64,000 nucleotides of DNA from Leucaena leucocephala (Eukaryota; Streptophyta; Magnoliopsida; Fabales; Fabaceae). The stretch is taken from contig CM073551.1 in assembly GCA_037074615.1 (NCBI GenBank), positions 13,453,750-13,517,749 of the forward strand. The letters run 5' to 3'. This document shows, one piece after another, positions 1 to 11,604 of the stretch (position 1 is its first letter; each line of letters starts with the position of its first letter). The position numbers were made by a program, and so were the translations under genes. Below the pieces are notes generated by a model. The model did no database searches, had not been told where the DNA came from, and worked only from the letters and a program-made list of their open reading frames with translations.

Positions 1-195
1 GATCCAGATCTGATAACAGATTGGAAGTGGGAGATCAAGCATGTGCTGTAACAGAACAGAACTCCACACATCTGGCACTATTCACGCACACAACATCCTC
101 TCACACCGTTCACATTACCTCCAAATCAATCATGCCGACAGAGTAGATCCATATCAGCACCTGAGATTCAATCATCACCCATCCCACACTTCTGC

Positions 196-385
196 TATAT
201 ATTACACAGACTACACATCCATTGTGGGGATCCATCATTCACAATTCATATCACACTCCACGGACCACTCTTCTCTCCATCTTCATTTTCTCTTCTGCAA
301 CTTCCCCTGTTCTAGTCAACAAGACCAGAGGAAAGTTCTGCATATCCATTTCATCTTTATCTCCTTCTTCTTCTCCCATCATGAC
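196..385 (+). promoter_or_regulatory. Promoter-like stretch inside the satellite unit (speculative)
   Basis: Each unit has a TATA-like TATATATTA (196-204 in unit 1) followed by a pyrimidine-rich stretch to about 385. This resembles the TATA box plus CT-rich leader of plant promoters or LTRs. The box itself varies: CTATACATT in units 8-13 and CTATTTATT in units 15-17, so it is not strictly conserved. The unit may descend from an LTR-like sequence, but I find no primer site or polypurine tract to support that. Low confidence. Confidence 0.25.
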
Positions 386-1427
386 TGCTCACTGCTGTGC
401 TTCCTATTGCTGCTGGACTTCAGAAGACAATGCAAGGCTAAGCTGCTGTGCTCTCTTGGAGATGGCACCAAACCAGAATCCTTGAGCTGAACAGGGAGTT
501 CATGGTGTTTTTAATTCAGTCTTGACTGTATCGAGTTGATGTAATTAATTCTTTGATTACCAATGCAATTCGAGAAGTAGATGACAAAGAAGTAGGGAAC
601 CGAGTCGGATTTCTTATTTCTGCGTAAATGATCCTTTGATTAGTTCTCATCTCTGATCAAGTGATACATAGTTGTGATTAATTGAAGTGATTCTGTCTCT
701 AATTCATATTCTACTATCTCTAGGTTGAATGATTCCTATTCTCTGTTCAATGTCTACGAGTTGTAGCTTTGATTGAGATTTAGCTAGCGAGTTGTTAGCT
801 AACATATTCTATTCAACTGATTAACTTCTCATATTCCGTGGATAATGAAGGTAAGCTAGTCTCCAAGGGAACGCGTTTGTCACCGATACATTTCACCATC
901 TTTCAAGCACTTAAAATCAGAAACAATGGCATAGGATTTTACATTCAGTCTTAGTTCAAACAGTTCAACACAACTCATCTGCTTAATTTGTTGATTTGTG
1001 GCTCAATAGATTAATTAGGTGCCCGATAAACTCATATTTGCACTAACTTTTAATATGTTAAAAGAGTGCTTATTATTGATCCTTATCCTCACATTTCCTA
1101 CTATATGGAGCAAATTAGTTAACAATATGAAATTGGACAAGTGGGAATTTAAATGATGCGATTTTAGTGCTTAATTGGATATATAATATATTAAAAGTCC
1201 ACTTTAAGTCAACACAGCAATCCACCAGCAAAGTAGAGCATTCCTGTGAAATTCGGTCACGACCTGACGTACCCAACATCGCGACCATACGTCAATCAAC
1301 AAAGAAGAGCGTTCTCTGTAACTATTAGTCGCGACCTGATGCAATTTTGGTCGCGGCCAAACTTCAACGTAGAAATCAATCAGCGAATGACTTAAAGGAA
1401 AGACGGCTGGACAGGAGGAGATGGAAG

Positions 1428-1622
1428 CATGTGCTGCTGAAGAAGAGCATTCGCGTGGGAAATATGGCTGAGAAGAGCAGATTCAGTCGTGCATGTGCTG
1501 GATCTAGGAGCTAATGATAGAAGCAATTGGGTTGACGGCTGGAACATGTGCTGCAACAGATTGAACATGTGTTGGATCCAGATCTGATAACAGATTGGAA
1601 GTGGGAGATCAAGCATGTGCTG
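1428..1622. repeat. Iterated CATGTGCTG motif spanning the unit 1/unit 2 boundary
   Basis: Four copies of CATGTGCTG (1428, 1492, 1545, 1614) and one CATGTGTTG (1566) fall within 195 bp around the chosen unit boundary. The same cluster recurs at each later unit boundary. The copies are separated by 21-64 bp of unrelated sequence, so this is a dispersed motif and not a simple tandem repeat. CATGTG is an E-box-like core bound by several plant transcription factor families; any binding here is conjecture. Confidence 0.6.
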
Positions 1623-1784
1623 TAACAGAACAGAACTCCACACATCTGGCACTATTCACGCACACAACATCCTCTCACACCGTTCACATTACCTCCAAAT
1701 CAATCATGCCGACAGAGTAGATCCATATCAGCACCTGAGATTCAATCATCACCCATCCCACACTTCTGCTATATATTACACAGA

Positions 1785-1789
1785 CTACA
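1785..1789. other. Target-site duplication of element A, left copy
   Basis: CTACA immediately left of the element's terminal TG is repeated at 8880-8884. An uninterrupted satellite unit has a single CTACA at this point. Confidence 0.95.
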
Positions 1790-4375
1790 TGAAACATCCT
1801 CCCTTAGACTCTTCAGAGTACACTTACTGAAGCGATATTAGCTTGATATATCTTAACTTAAGCCCAGAAATTCAAAATTTCACTCTTAAGTTCCTTATTC
1901 TGGACCTTTAATTTGAAAATTAATTTCTCTCGTTCTACACATCCAAACAAGGGTTATTACCTATCCACGTAATGCCCCAGATGTGTATCACTGGCTCACC
2001 AAATTTCGTAGCCAAACTCCTTCGTTTACTAGGTCAAACTGAGGCCAGAACACTGCTACCTCAGGACCTGCGAATTTCTCCCTTTATTCCCCATTCACAA
2101 ATTGAACATGCCAAACAACATTTATTATTAAATAATAAAATGTCATACAACAAGGCATACAGCAAATTATCATATTTCTATTACATCTCTTCCTGTCTAA
2201 AATCCGGCAGCATAACTGCTACATTCCTTCTGTAGAAAGTAACCGATCTTGTACCGATTCGGTAATTCCCGTAGGAGCTACCATTCTACGTAAGTACCCA
2301 GGAAAGACTGGATGAACCGGCTAGGTCCACTCACTTCCAGCCTCCTTAGACAGCACCTACGTACACAGTACGTATCAGTTCCTTTCTTTGTTCCTTCCTC
2401 TGTTGCCAGAATTTTGGCAGCCTAACGGCGTCTCTCAAAATTTCCAGATTTTATTTTGACAGAACCTCCCCTGTAATGTTATTTTTGGGAATGAGATTCA
2501 AAAGAATCCCAGTAGCAATAATCATAACAATATATGTAATGCAGAGTGACGGTGCTTGCTTGTGATTGTGTATAGATAAGTATGCTGCGTGCTTCCATAT
2601 TCAATAACATATGATCATAGCATTGTAATAGAGCTTCAAGCATAACATATAAGACAACAATCCAACCAAACAATAGCACAACAAATCACAAAGACATTAC
2701 ATAAAAGCTAGGATTAGTTACTACCTCAAAAGCAGAGCTCCAGAACTTCTATACTGCTTCCAACTCCACCAGAACTTCCTTTCTTTCTCCTTCTCTCTCT
2801 TCTTTCTCTCTCTTTTCTTGCCAAAAACGTGGGATGCCTAAAATGGGAGGGGAAGGGGGGTATTTATAGCTTTAATGGATGGCATTCTTGTAATTTTGAA
2901 GCCATCTGAACATGTGGTCCTAGTTTTTCCTGGATTTTCCTATTTTCTTTATTCCTTTTTACTGCATCATGCATGACATCATCCAGGACACCTCACCGGG
3001 ACACCTCATCGCCATATTCTTCACATGTCACAATTCCTGGACACCTCATCAGCTGACTCAGCAGTTCAGTCCAATCCAGTACCGGTCCAGAGTCTTGCAC
3101 CGTAATACGTGTCCTCAACTTTTCTTCTGCCTCTAAGATTGCGCCATGTGGCACCTGGAAGGGACCTTTCACGCCTTCCAATGCTATCCAGATAAGTCCC
3201 GGACTTTATCTGATCACCTCCTTGGTTATCGTGCCGACCGAGTAACTTTATTGAAACAGCATTAAAATAGTATTTTAATGCCACTTTTTCCCACATACTC
3301 CATGGGCTACGTTTTTGGGCTCTGGGTATGTTATCTTGGATCCTGATCAAGCTCAAGTACTCTGATGGCTCGATTCCCAAGAAACATCCCTCGACAAATT
3401 ACCAAAATACCCCTGGGTGCCCTTTCTTGCACTATTTTAACCCTAAGGGTAAAATCGTCATTTCACACCCTTCTGTACTCTGTCAGGATATATACTGACT
3501 CTAAGTAACTTTATCTGTATGAGCCTTGGCTCCTGGGCCTGTCCAGAATGACCAAAATGCCCTCATTCATCTACTACCCCTTTAGTACAACACAGGGGCA
3601 TTTTCGTAATTTCGCACTTTTCCCGGACACCGGCCCCTTTTATCACTGGACTGATCTAATGGGCCTGGGCCTTCCCTGGTGTCACTAAAGGCCTTAGAAA
3701 CACTATACGGCCCCCTGGCCACAGTCCGATCATCCCTATCGGAACTGCTTTTCCTTTACCGATTATAACTGTAAATTCCCATCTTCAGGAATTTTTACAG
3801 AAAAATCGGGACCTCAAATCAAAATTCCGTGACTCCTCATTCAACCCGGAATTCTTTTCTCTATCTCCCGATATTTTCAGATATTTTATCCGGACTGGGC
3901 TGTTTTGGCCTGAAAAAGCACTCACGTGCACACTTTTCCAAAATGACCATTTTACCCCTGGTCATATTTCTAATTCTTTCATACACATAGAGACCTCATA
4001 TGCACATTTCACAGTTCAGTGAAATGATCAGCATAATTTTCTCTATTTTCTGGCAAATATGGTACTCATCGGCTACCAGCCCGATCTTTCCCATAATTAC
4101 GATTTTGCCCCTGCATTCTCTTTCTGGCCTCATTGCTCATCTTCTCATCCTTTATCTTAAGTTCTAGAAATTCTCTTTCAATAACTCATCCCTTAAACTC
4201 TTCGAGAGTCATCATTACTTGAAAGGCTCGACAACCCGCCCATATCAGGTTATCTTACACAGGAGCCAGCCCATATCAAGCTACCTGCAAAATTCCTAGG
4301 CTTAAGACTTAGGATATTCCTCACATTCCTCATTTTGAACCTAGGCGAACTAGACCCAAAAATTGGGATGTTACA
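1790..4375 (-). repeat. 3' LTR of element A
   Basis: This 2,586-bp LTR pairs base for base with the right LTR. Differences are single bases near 1812, 2922, 3541, 4101, 4205, 4290 and 4322, a 5-bp CTTTA missing near 3250, and one extra C near 3714. It carries the minus-strand TATAAATA (2861-2868) and the inverted repeat TACGTAC-ACA-GTACGTA (2358-2374). An 87-codon plus-strand open frame at 1972-2235 is antisense to the element and is not considered a gene. Confidence 0.93.
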
Positions 4376-4394
4376 ATTCTCCTCCCCTTTTAAA
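4376..4394 (-). other. Polypurine tract of element A
   Basis: On the minus strand the tract AAAAGGGGAGGAGAAT lies directly before the TGTAACATCC start of the 3' LTR. This is the expected site for priming plus-strand DNA synthesis. The preceding bases, GAGGACGAAATTTTT, match the sequence that commonly precedes the tract in plant Ty3/gypsy elements. Confidence 0.85.
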
Positions 4395-4818
4395 AATTTC
4401 GTCCTCGAAATTTTAAGGGATACCTCATCTTTCCTGAAGAGAACTTCTTACTGACCTATACAGCTATGTGATTCTTATAACGCAGTCATATATATAACCA
4501 GTAAGATCATCCCTCTCTGTCTTATCCTCACTCCAGTGATGGTCTAGAGGAGCAACAGCTTGGTCCCAGACCTTCCACATGGATTCTTAGCAACTAACAT
4601 CTTTCATTATAGTTGCTTACAGCTATCCATGTTCTAACCCCTCATACAGCAACCTCATCACTGAGTTAAGACAGATTTATTATCTTACTACTTATTTCTC
4701 ATGACTTGTTACAATAACCACATTCTCTAGATCAGAAAGGAACTCTTCATTAATCACATCATTTACATCTAGGCATACAGTTCTTACAGCTAAGTCACCC
4801 TTACAGCTATGGTTCTTC
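4395..4818 (-). other. Element A region between gag and the polypurine tract; no pol
   Basis: About 420 bp where a complete gypsy element would carry several kilobases of pol. Gag ends shortly after its GRVF residues, a position normally just upstream of the protease. This suggests that an internal deletion removed pol and joined gag to the 3' end. An 87-codon frame (4692-4955) overlaps the gag end in another frame and resembles nothing I recognise. Confidence 0.7.
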
Positions 4819-6057
4819 TTAACCATTCTTAGGGTCGACCTCAGGGGATTTGGAGACTCTGTTTGAAAAAATGGAAAATACTCTTCCTGTTGTCTTTGGC
4901 CTAGGGATGTCAGCATTCTTAGGGCAAACTCTTGCAAAGTGACCCTTCTCGCCACAAATGAAACAGCCGCTTTGCCCTGCTCGACACTCCCTTATGCCGT
5001 GGTTCTTTCCACATCTTTGACATCTTTGTCCTCCAACCTGATCCTCACCTTGATCAGTCCCCTGCCTAAACTGTTGCCTCTTTCTCTTGTTATTATTATT
5101 ATTGGCTTCATAACCTGAGTTACCTCCCAGAGTGCTCCTAGCCAATACTTCTTTACTTCTTGCTTCTGACTTAGCTACCTCCTTGCTCCTTACGCTGTTC
5201 CCGGTTGCTGCATGATTGTTCATACTTCTCTCTGTCAATCTGCAGACTTCTACCGCTCTATTGAACTGCGTAAGTTGCTGAGGAATTATTCTTTCCTTTA
5301 GGGTGCTGCTCAGACCCTCTACTAATCTCTTTGTCGACCATTCTTCGTCCTCCATTCTTCTAAGGTATGTGGAATAGTACGACAATCGGAGATACTTAGC
5401 CAAATACTCATCGAATGACTCTTTCTCTCCTTGCTTCAAAGTTAGGAACTCAACTTCCTTCGCGTCCCTCACTGACTGGGGAAAGTATTTTTCCCTAAAC
5501 TGACCCAGAAATATTTCCCATGTAACTGGGACTCCTTTTGCTTGAAGAATAAGCTCAATATTCCTCCACCATCTTCGCGCATCCTTCTCTAGCTTGAAAA
5601 TGGCCAGTCGGGCTTTTCTTTCTGATGGGCAGTCCAGCACCTCAAAAATCTTCTCAAGCTGATCTATCCAATCCTCAGCTACTTGGACGTCAAATGTCCC
5701 CTCAAACACCGGAGGATTGTACTTTTGGAACCGCTCCATCCATTGCTGAATGCTATTAGGATCTACCACTGGATCCTCTATTCTTGACTGCCCATTATTT
5801 GGAGGAATTCCTGATATCCCTTCTGCTGGTCTATCAGGGGTTTGTAATTGATTAACTATAGCTGTAAGAGTAGCTATAGTGGCATCTCTTTCTTGATCTC
5901 GGCGAACTTGTTCCGCCCTCATTTCTTCCATCATCCTCTGCTGCTGTTCTAGCCTAGCAAGGATGACTTGCATAGGATTTACCTCATTGGAGTTGCCAGC
6001 CTCCTCTACGTGTGGCTCCTCCACTTGAATTCTACGTCCTCGTCTCGTGTTCACCAT
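4819..6057 (-). CDS. gag: Retrotransposon gag protein (Ty3/gypsy type)
   Basis: The intact gag frame encodes 412 residues from the chosen start. An in-frame ATG five codons upstream (6072) would give 417. I prefer the inner start because its MVNTRRGRR matches MVRTRR at the gag start of element B. Numbering from the 417-residue form: a probable coiled coil at about 35-75; the retrotransposon gag domain at about 108-285, with FEGTFDVQVAEDW, DARRWW and EKYFPQSVRDAKE; an Asn/Lys/Arg-rich linker at about 322-335; then two zinc-binding motifs. The first is a variant, C351-x2-C354-x3-H358-x4-C363; the second is a canonical CCHC knuckle, C370-x2-C373-x4-H378-x4-C383. The family forms the cytoplasmic virus-like particle and binds the element RNA. 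No stop or frameshift is seen, so it could be functional. Confidence 0.92.
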   Translation of the reverse strand: MVNTRRGRRIQVEEPHVEEAGNSNEVNPMQVILARLEQQQRMMEEMRAEQVRRDQERDATIATLTAIVNQLQTPDRPAEGISGIPPNNGQSRIEDPVVDPNSIQQWMERFQKYNPPVFEGTFDVQVAEDWIDQLEKIFEVLDCPSERKARLAIFKLEKDARRWWRNIELILQAKGVPVTWEIFLGQFREKYFPQSVRDAKEVEFLTLKQGEKESFDEYLAKYLRLSYYSTYLRRMEDEEWSTKRLVEGLSSTLKERIIPQQLTQFNRAVEVCRLTERSMNNHAATGNSVRSKEVAKSEARSKEVLARSTLGGNSGYEANNNNNKRKRQQFRQGTDQGEDQVGGQRCQRCGKNHGIRECRAGQSGCFICGEKGHFARVCPKNADIPRPKTTGRVFSIFSNRVSKSPEVDPKNG

Positions 6058-6274
6058 CTGGTTCCTTGTCAATCAGAAAAGAAAAATGAACACATAACAT
6101 TATACTACTTACTCATCTAGGGAATTTTACCTCCACTGGCCTTTTCTAAACCTCTATGTACTCTAGGGAAATAACATTTCTAAATCAGAGCATCACTGAG
6201 CCAGAACCTTCTATTCTGTGCCAGAATCTTATGCTCTGAACCAGAATCCTGTCTGGTTTATGCCAGAACCTATT
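6058..6274 (-). other. Untranslated leader of element A with repeated TTCTGG hairpin motif
   Basis: Between the primer site and gag the leader carries several copies of TTCTGGC and its complement. These include TTCTG-GCA-CAGAA, which can fold into a short hairpin. Elements C and D have the same leader, so it is conserved. RNA packaging or dimerisation is a plausible but untested role. Confidence 0.6.
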
Positions 6275-6286
6275 GCTCTGATACCA
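6275..6286 (-). other. Primer-binding site (initiator tRNA-Met)
   Basis: On the minus strand TGGTATCAGAGC starts three bases after the end of the 5' LTR. It is complementary to the 3' end of plant initiator tRNA-Met, the usual minus-strand primer of this type of element. Confidence 0.9.
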
Positions 6287-6289
6287 AAA

Positions 6290-8879
6290 TGAAACATCCT
6301 CCCTTAGACTCCTCAGAGTACACTTACTGAAGCGATATTAGCTTGATATATCTTAACTTAAGCCCAGAAATTCAAAATTTCACTCTTAAGTTCCTTATTC
6401 TGGACCTTTAATTTGAAAATTAATTTCTCTCGTTCTACACATCCAAACAAGGGTTATTACCTATCCACGTAATGCCCCAGATGTGTATCACTGGCTCACC
6501 AAATTTCGTAGCCAAACTCCTTCGTTTACTAGGTCAAACTGAGGCCAGAACACTGCTACCTCAGGACCTGCGAATTTCTCCCTTTATTCCCCATTCACAA
6601 ATTGAACATGCCAAACAACATTTATTATTAAATAATAAAATGTCATACAACAAGGCATACAGCAAATTATCATATTTCTATTACATCTCTTCCTGTCTAA
6701 AATCCGGCAGCATAACTGCTACATTCCTTCTGTAGAAAGTAACCGATCTTGTACCGATTCGGTAATTCCCGTAGGAGCTACCATTCTACGTAAGTACCCA
6801 GGAAAGACTGGATGAACCGGCTAGGTCCACTCACTTCCAGCCTCCTTAGACAGCACCTACGTACACAGTACGTATCAGTTCCTTTCTTTGTTCCTTCCTC
6901 TGTTGCCAGAATTTTGGCAGCCTAACGGCGTCTCTCAAAATTTCCAGATTTTATTTTGACAGAACCTCCCCTGTAATGTTATTTTTGGGAATGAGATTCA
7001 AAAGAATCCCAGTAGCAATAATCATAACAATATATGTAATGCAGAGTGACGGTGCTTGCTTGTGATTGTGTATAGATAAGTATGCTGCGTGCTTCCATAT
7101 TCAATAACATATGATCATAGCATTGTAATAGAGCTTCAAGCATAACATATAAGACAACAATCCAACCAAACAATAGCACAACAAATCACAAAGACATTAC
7201 ATAAAAGCTAGGATTAGTTACTACCTCAAAAGCAGAGCTCCAGAACTTCTATACTGCTTCCAACTCCACCAGAACTTCCTTTCTTTCTCCTTCTCTCTCT
7301 TCTTTCTCTCTCTTTTCTTGCCAAAAACGTGGGATGCCTAAAATGGGAGGGGAAGGGGGGTATTTATAGCTTTAATGGATGGCATTCTTGTAATTTTGAA
7401 GCCATCTGAACATGTGGTCCTGGTTTTTCCTGGATTTTCCTATTTTCTTTATTCCTTTTTACTGCATCATGCATGACATCATCCAGGACACCTCACCGGG
7501 ACACCTCATCGCCATATTCTTCACATGTCACAATTCCTGGACACCTCATCAGCTGACTCAGCAGTTCAGTCCAATCCAGTACCGGTCCAGAGTCTTGCAC
7601 CGTAATACGTGTCCTCAACTTTTCTTCTGCCTCTAAGATTGCGCCATGTGGCACCTGGAAGGGACCTTTCACGCCTTCCAATGCTATCCAGATAAGTCCC
7701 GGACTTTATCTGATCACCTCCTTGGTTATCGTGCCGACCGAGTAACTTTACTTTATTGAAACAGCATTAAAATAGTATTTTAATGCCACTTTTTCCCACA
7801 TACTCCATGGGCTACGTTTTTGGGCTCTGGGTATGTTATCTTGGATCCTGATCAAGCTCAAGTACTCTGATGGCTCGATTCCCAAGAAACATCCCTCGAC
7901 AAATTACCAAAATACCCCTGGGTGCCCTTTCTTGCACTATTTTAACCCTAAGGGTAAAATCGTCATTTCACACCCTTCTGTACTCTGTCAGGATATATAC
8001 TGACTCTAAGTAACTTTATCTGTATGAGCCTTGGCTCCTGGGCCTATCCAGAATGACCAAAATGCCCTCATTCATCTACTACCCCTTTAGTACAACACAG
8101 GGGCATTTTCGTAATTTCGCACTTTTCCCGGACACCGGCCCCTTTTATCACTGGACTGATCTAATGGGCCTGGGCCTTCCCTGGTGTCACTAAAGGCCTT
8201 AGAAACACTATACGGCCCCTGGCCACAGTCCGATCATCCCTATCGGAACTGCTTTTCCTTTACCGATTATAACTGTAAATTCCCATCTTCAGGAATTTTT
8301 ACAGAAAAATCGGGACCTCAAATCAAAATTCCGTGACTCCTCATTCAACCCGGAATTCTTTTCTCTATCTCCCGATATTTTCAGATATTTTATCCGGACT
8401 GGGCTGTTTTGGCCTGAAAAAGCACTCACGTGCACACTTTTCCAAAATGACCATTTTACCCCTGGTCATATTTCTAATTCTTTCATACACATAGAGACCT
8501 CATATGCACATTTCACAGTTCAGTGAAATGATCAGCATAATTTTCTCTATTTTCTGGCAAATATGGTACTCATCGGCTACCAGCCCGATCTTTCCCATAA
8601 TTACAATTTTGCCCCTGCATTCTCTTTCTGGCCTCATTGCTCATCTTCTCATCCTTTATCTTAAGTTCTAGAAATTCTCTTTCAATAACTCATCCCTTAA
8701 ACTCTTCGGGAGTCATCATTACTTGAAAGGCTCGACAACCCGCCCATATCAGGTTATCTTACACAGGAGCCAGCCCATATCAAGCTACCTGCAGAATTCC
8801 TAGGCTTAAGACTTAGGATATTCCTAACATTCCTCATTTTGAACCTAGGCGAACTAGACCCAAAAATTGGGATGTTACA
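6290..8879 (-). repeat. 5' LTR of element A
   Basis: This 2,590-bp LTR is adjacent to the primer site and is therefore the 5' LTR in the minus orientation. It has a TACGTAC inverted repeat at 6858-6874, the TATA box at 7361-7368 and a purine-rich transcribed strand downstream (about 7265-7320). Relative to the other LTR it has a 5-bp CTTTA duplication near 7750. Confidence 0.93.
7361..7368 (-). promoter_or_regulatory. LTR promoter TATA box of element A
   Basis: TATAAATA on the minus strand is followed by a run of C and then a GA-rich tract. The same arrangement occurs in the LTRs of elements B, C and D, which supports a conserved promoter. Transcription would start some 25-35 bp further left and run towards gag. 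Confidence 0.7.
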
Positions 8880-8884
8880 CTACA
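8880..8884. other. Target-site duplication of element A, right copy
   Basis: CTACA, identical to 1785-1789, after which the satellite unit resumes in phase. Confidence 0.95.
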
Positions 8885-11588
8885 CATCCATTGTGGGGAT
8901 CCATCATTCACAATTCATATCACACTCCACGGACCACTCTTGTCTCCATCTTCATTTTCTCTTCTACAACTTCCCCTGTTCTAGTCAATAGGACCAGAGG
9001 AAAGTTCTGCATATCCATTTCATCTTTATCTCCTTCTTCTTCTCCCATCATGACTGCTCGCTGCTATGCTTCATATTGCTGCTGGACTTCAGAAGACAAT
9101 GCAAGGCTAAGCTGCTGTGCTCTCTTGGAGATGGCACCAAACCAGAATCCTTGAGCTGAACAGGGAGTTCATTGTGTTTTTAATTCAGTCTTGACTGTAT
9201 CGAGTTGATGTAATTAATTCTGTGATTACCAATGCAATTCGAGAAGTAGATGACAAAGAAGTAGGGAACCGAGTCGGATTTCTTATTTCTGCGTAAATGA
9301 TCCTTTGATTAGTTCTCATCTCTGATCAAGTGATACATAGTTGTGATTAATTGAAGTGATTCTGTCTCTAATTCATATTCTACTATCTCTAGGTTGAATG
9401 ATTCCTATTCTCAGTTCAATGTCTACGAGTTGTAGCTTTGATTGAGATTTAGCTAGCGAGTTGTTAGCTAACATATTCTATTCAACTGATCAACTTCTCA
9501 TATTCCGTGGATAATGAAGGTAAGCTAGTCTCCAAGGGAACGCGTTTGTCACCGATACATTTCACCATCTTTCAAGCACTTAAAATCAGAAACAATGGCA
9601 TAGGATTTTACATTCAGTCTTAGTTCAAACAGTTCAACACAACTCATCTGCTTAATTTGTTGATTTGTGGCTCAATAGATTAATTAGGTGCCCGATAAAC
9701 TCATATTTGCACTAACTTTTAATATGTTAAAAGAGTGCTTATTATTGATCCTTATCCTCACATTTCCTACTATATGGAGCAAATTAGTTAACAATATGAA
9801 ATTGGACAAGTGGGAATTTAAATGATGCAATTTTAGTGCTTAATTGGATATATAATATATTAAAGGTCCACTTTAAGTCAACACAGCAATCGACCAGCAA
9901 AGTAGAGCATTCCTGTGAAATTCGGTCACGACCTGACGTACCCAACATCGCGACCATACGTCAATCAACAAAGAAGAGCGTTCTCTGTAACTATTAGTCG
10001 CGACCTGATGCAATTTTGGTCGCGGCCAAACTTCAACGTAGAAATCAATCAGCGAATGACTTAAAGGAAAGACGGCTGGACAGGAGGAGATGGAAGCATG
10101 TGCTGCTGAAGAAGAGCATTCGCGTGGGAAATATGGCTGAGAAGAGCAGATTCAGTCGTGCATGTGCTGGATCTAGGAGCTAATGATAGAAGCAATTGGG
10201 TTGACGGCTGGAACATGTGCTGCAACAGATTGAACATGTGTTGGATCCAGATCTGATAACAGATTGGAAGTGGGAGATCAAGCATGTGCTGTAACAGAAC
10301 AGAACTCCACACATCTGGCACTATTCACGCACACAACATCCTCTCACACCGTTCACATTACCTCCAAATCAATCATGCCGACAGAGTAGATCCATATCAG
10401 CACCTGAGATTCAATCATCACCCATCCCACACTTCTGCTATATATTACACAGACTACACATCCATTGTGGGGATCCATCATTCACAATTCATATCACACT
10501 CCACGGACCACTCTTCTCTCCATCTTCATTTTCTCTTCTACAACTTCCCCTGTTCTAGTCAATAGGACCAGAGGAAAGTTCTGCATATCCATTTCATCTT
10601 TATCTCCTTCTTCTTCTCCCATCATGACTGCTCGCTGCTATGCTTCCTATTGCTGCTGGACTTCAGAAGACAATGCAAGGCTAAGCTGCTGTGCTCTCTT
10701 GGAGATGGCACCAAACCAGAATCCTTGAGCTGAACAGGGAGTTCATTGTGTTTTTAATTCAGTCTTGACTGTATCGAGTTGATGTAATTAATTCTGTGAT
10801 TACCAAAGCAATTCGAGAAGTAGATGACAAAGAAGTAGGGAACCGAGTCGGATTTCTTATTTCTGCGTAAATGAACCTTTGATTAGTTCTCATCTCTGAT
10901 CAAGTGATACATAGTTGTGATTAATTGAAGTGATTCTGTCTCTAATTCATATTCTACTATCTCTAGGTTGAATGATTCCTATTCTCTGTTCAATGTCTAC
11001 GAGTTGTAGCTTTGATTGAGATTTAGCTAGCGAGTTGTTAGCTAACATATTCTATTCAACTGATTAACTTCTCATATTCCGTGGATAATGAAGGTAAGCT
11101 AGTCTCCAAGGGAACGCGTTTGTCACCGATACATTTCACCATCTTTCAAGCACTTAAAATCAGAAACAATGGCATAGGATTTTACATTCAGTCTTAGTTC
11201 AAACAGTTCAACACAACTCATCTGCTTAATTTGTTGATTTGTGGCTCAATAGATTAATTAGGTGCCTGATAAACTCATATTTGCACTAACTTTTACTATG
11301 TTAAAAGACTGTTTATTATTGATCCTTATCCTCACATTTCCTACTATATGGAGCAAATTAGTTAACAATATGAAATTGGACGAGTGGGAATTCAAATGAT
11401 GCGGTTTTAGTGCTTAACTGGATAAATAATATATTAAACGTCCACTTTAAGTCAACACAGCATTCGACCAGCAAAGTAGAGCATTCCTGTGAAATTCGGT
11501 CACGACCTGACGTACCCAACATCGCGACCATACGTCAATCAACAAAGAAGAGCGTTCTCTGTAACTATTAGTCGCGACCTGATGCAAT

Positions 11589-11604
11589 TTTGGTCGCGAC
11601 CAAA
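11589..11604. other. 16-bp perfect palindrome TTTGGTCGCGACCAAA (example in unit 3)
   Basis: The palindrome is perfect here, in unit 13 (27321-27336) and in several right-hand units (for example 33445-33460). In the other left-subfamily units one change (GGTCGCGGCC) breaks it. The core TCGCGAC also occurs at two further places within about 110 bp upstream in the same unit. Confidence 0.8.

Larger units (their letters stand above)
1..1789. repeat. Long-unit satellite array, left end (unit 1 and start of unit 2)
   Basis: Unit 1 occupies 1-1574 and unit 2 starts at 1575, where the opening GATCCAGATCTGATAAC recurs after exactly 1,574 bp. The array is already in progress at base 1, so it extends to the left of the window. 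Unit 2 is broken at its base 215 by element A and resumes after 8884. Removing the insertion plus one 5-bp duplication restores a 1,574-bp unit exactly. The unit has short open frames on both strands, but these are broken in many other copies, so it is treated as non-coding satellite DNA. No family name is recognised. Confidence 0.95.
1790..8879 (-). mobile_element. Element A: non-autonomous LTR retrotransposon with gag only (TR-GAG type)
   Basis: This is a complete 7,090-bp element on the minus strand. It has two LTRs (1790-4375 and 6290-8879), a tRNA-iMet primer site next to the right LTR, a polypurine tract next to the left LTR and a perfect CTACA duplication on both sides. In its own orientation it begins TGTAACATCC and ends GGATGTTTCA. 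The 1,914-bp interior holds only gag; no protease, reverse transcriptase, RNase H or integrase sequence is present, so pol must come from another element. The two LTRs differ by 7 substitutions and 2 indels over about 2.59 kb by direct reading, so the insertion is recent. The gag places it in Ty3/gypsy; the sequence just before the polypurine tract resembles the end of pol in plant chromoviruses of the Tekay type, which is a weaker inference. Confidence 0.93.

Noticed and set aside
41..490. Repeated 149-, 93- and 87-codon plus-strand and 86-codon minus-strand open frames in each satellite unit as genes
   Set aside because: They recur only because the unit recurs. They are truncated or frameshifted in many units, lie in overlapping frames on both strands, and have no recognisable domain.
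1433..1475. Possible hammerhead ribozyme (CTGAAGA ... GAAAT) in the satellite, as in retrozymes
   Set aside because: The bases next to the two core boxes do not pair to form stem II, and no properly placed cleavage triplet with stems I and III was found.
1972..2235. 87-codon frame in the element A LTRs, also seen antisense in element D (63205-63468)
   Set aside because: Antisense to the element inside a non-coding LTR; shared because the LTRs are related. No domain recognised.
4692..4955. Frame overlapping the end of element A gag as a protease start
   Set aside because: No aspartic protease motif (DTGA or DSGA) is visible and most of it lies within gag in another frame.
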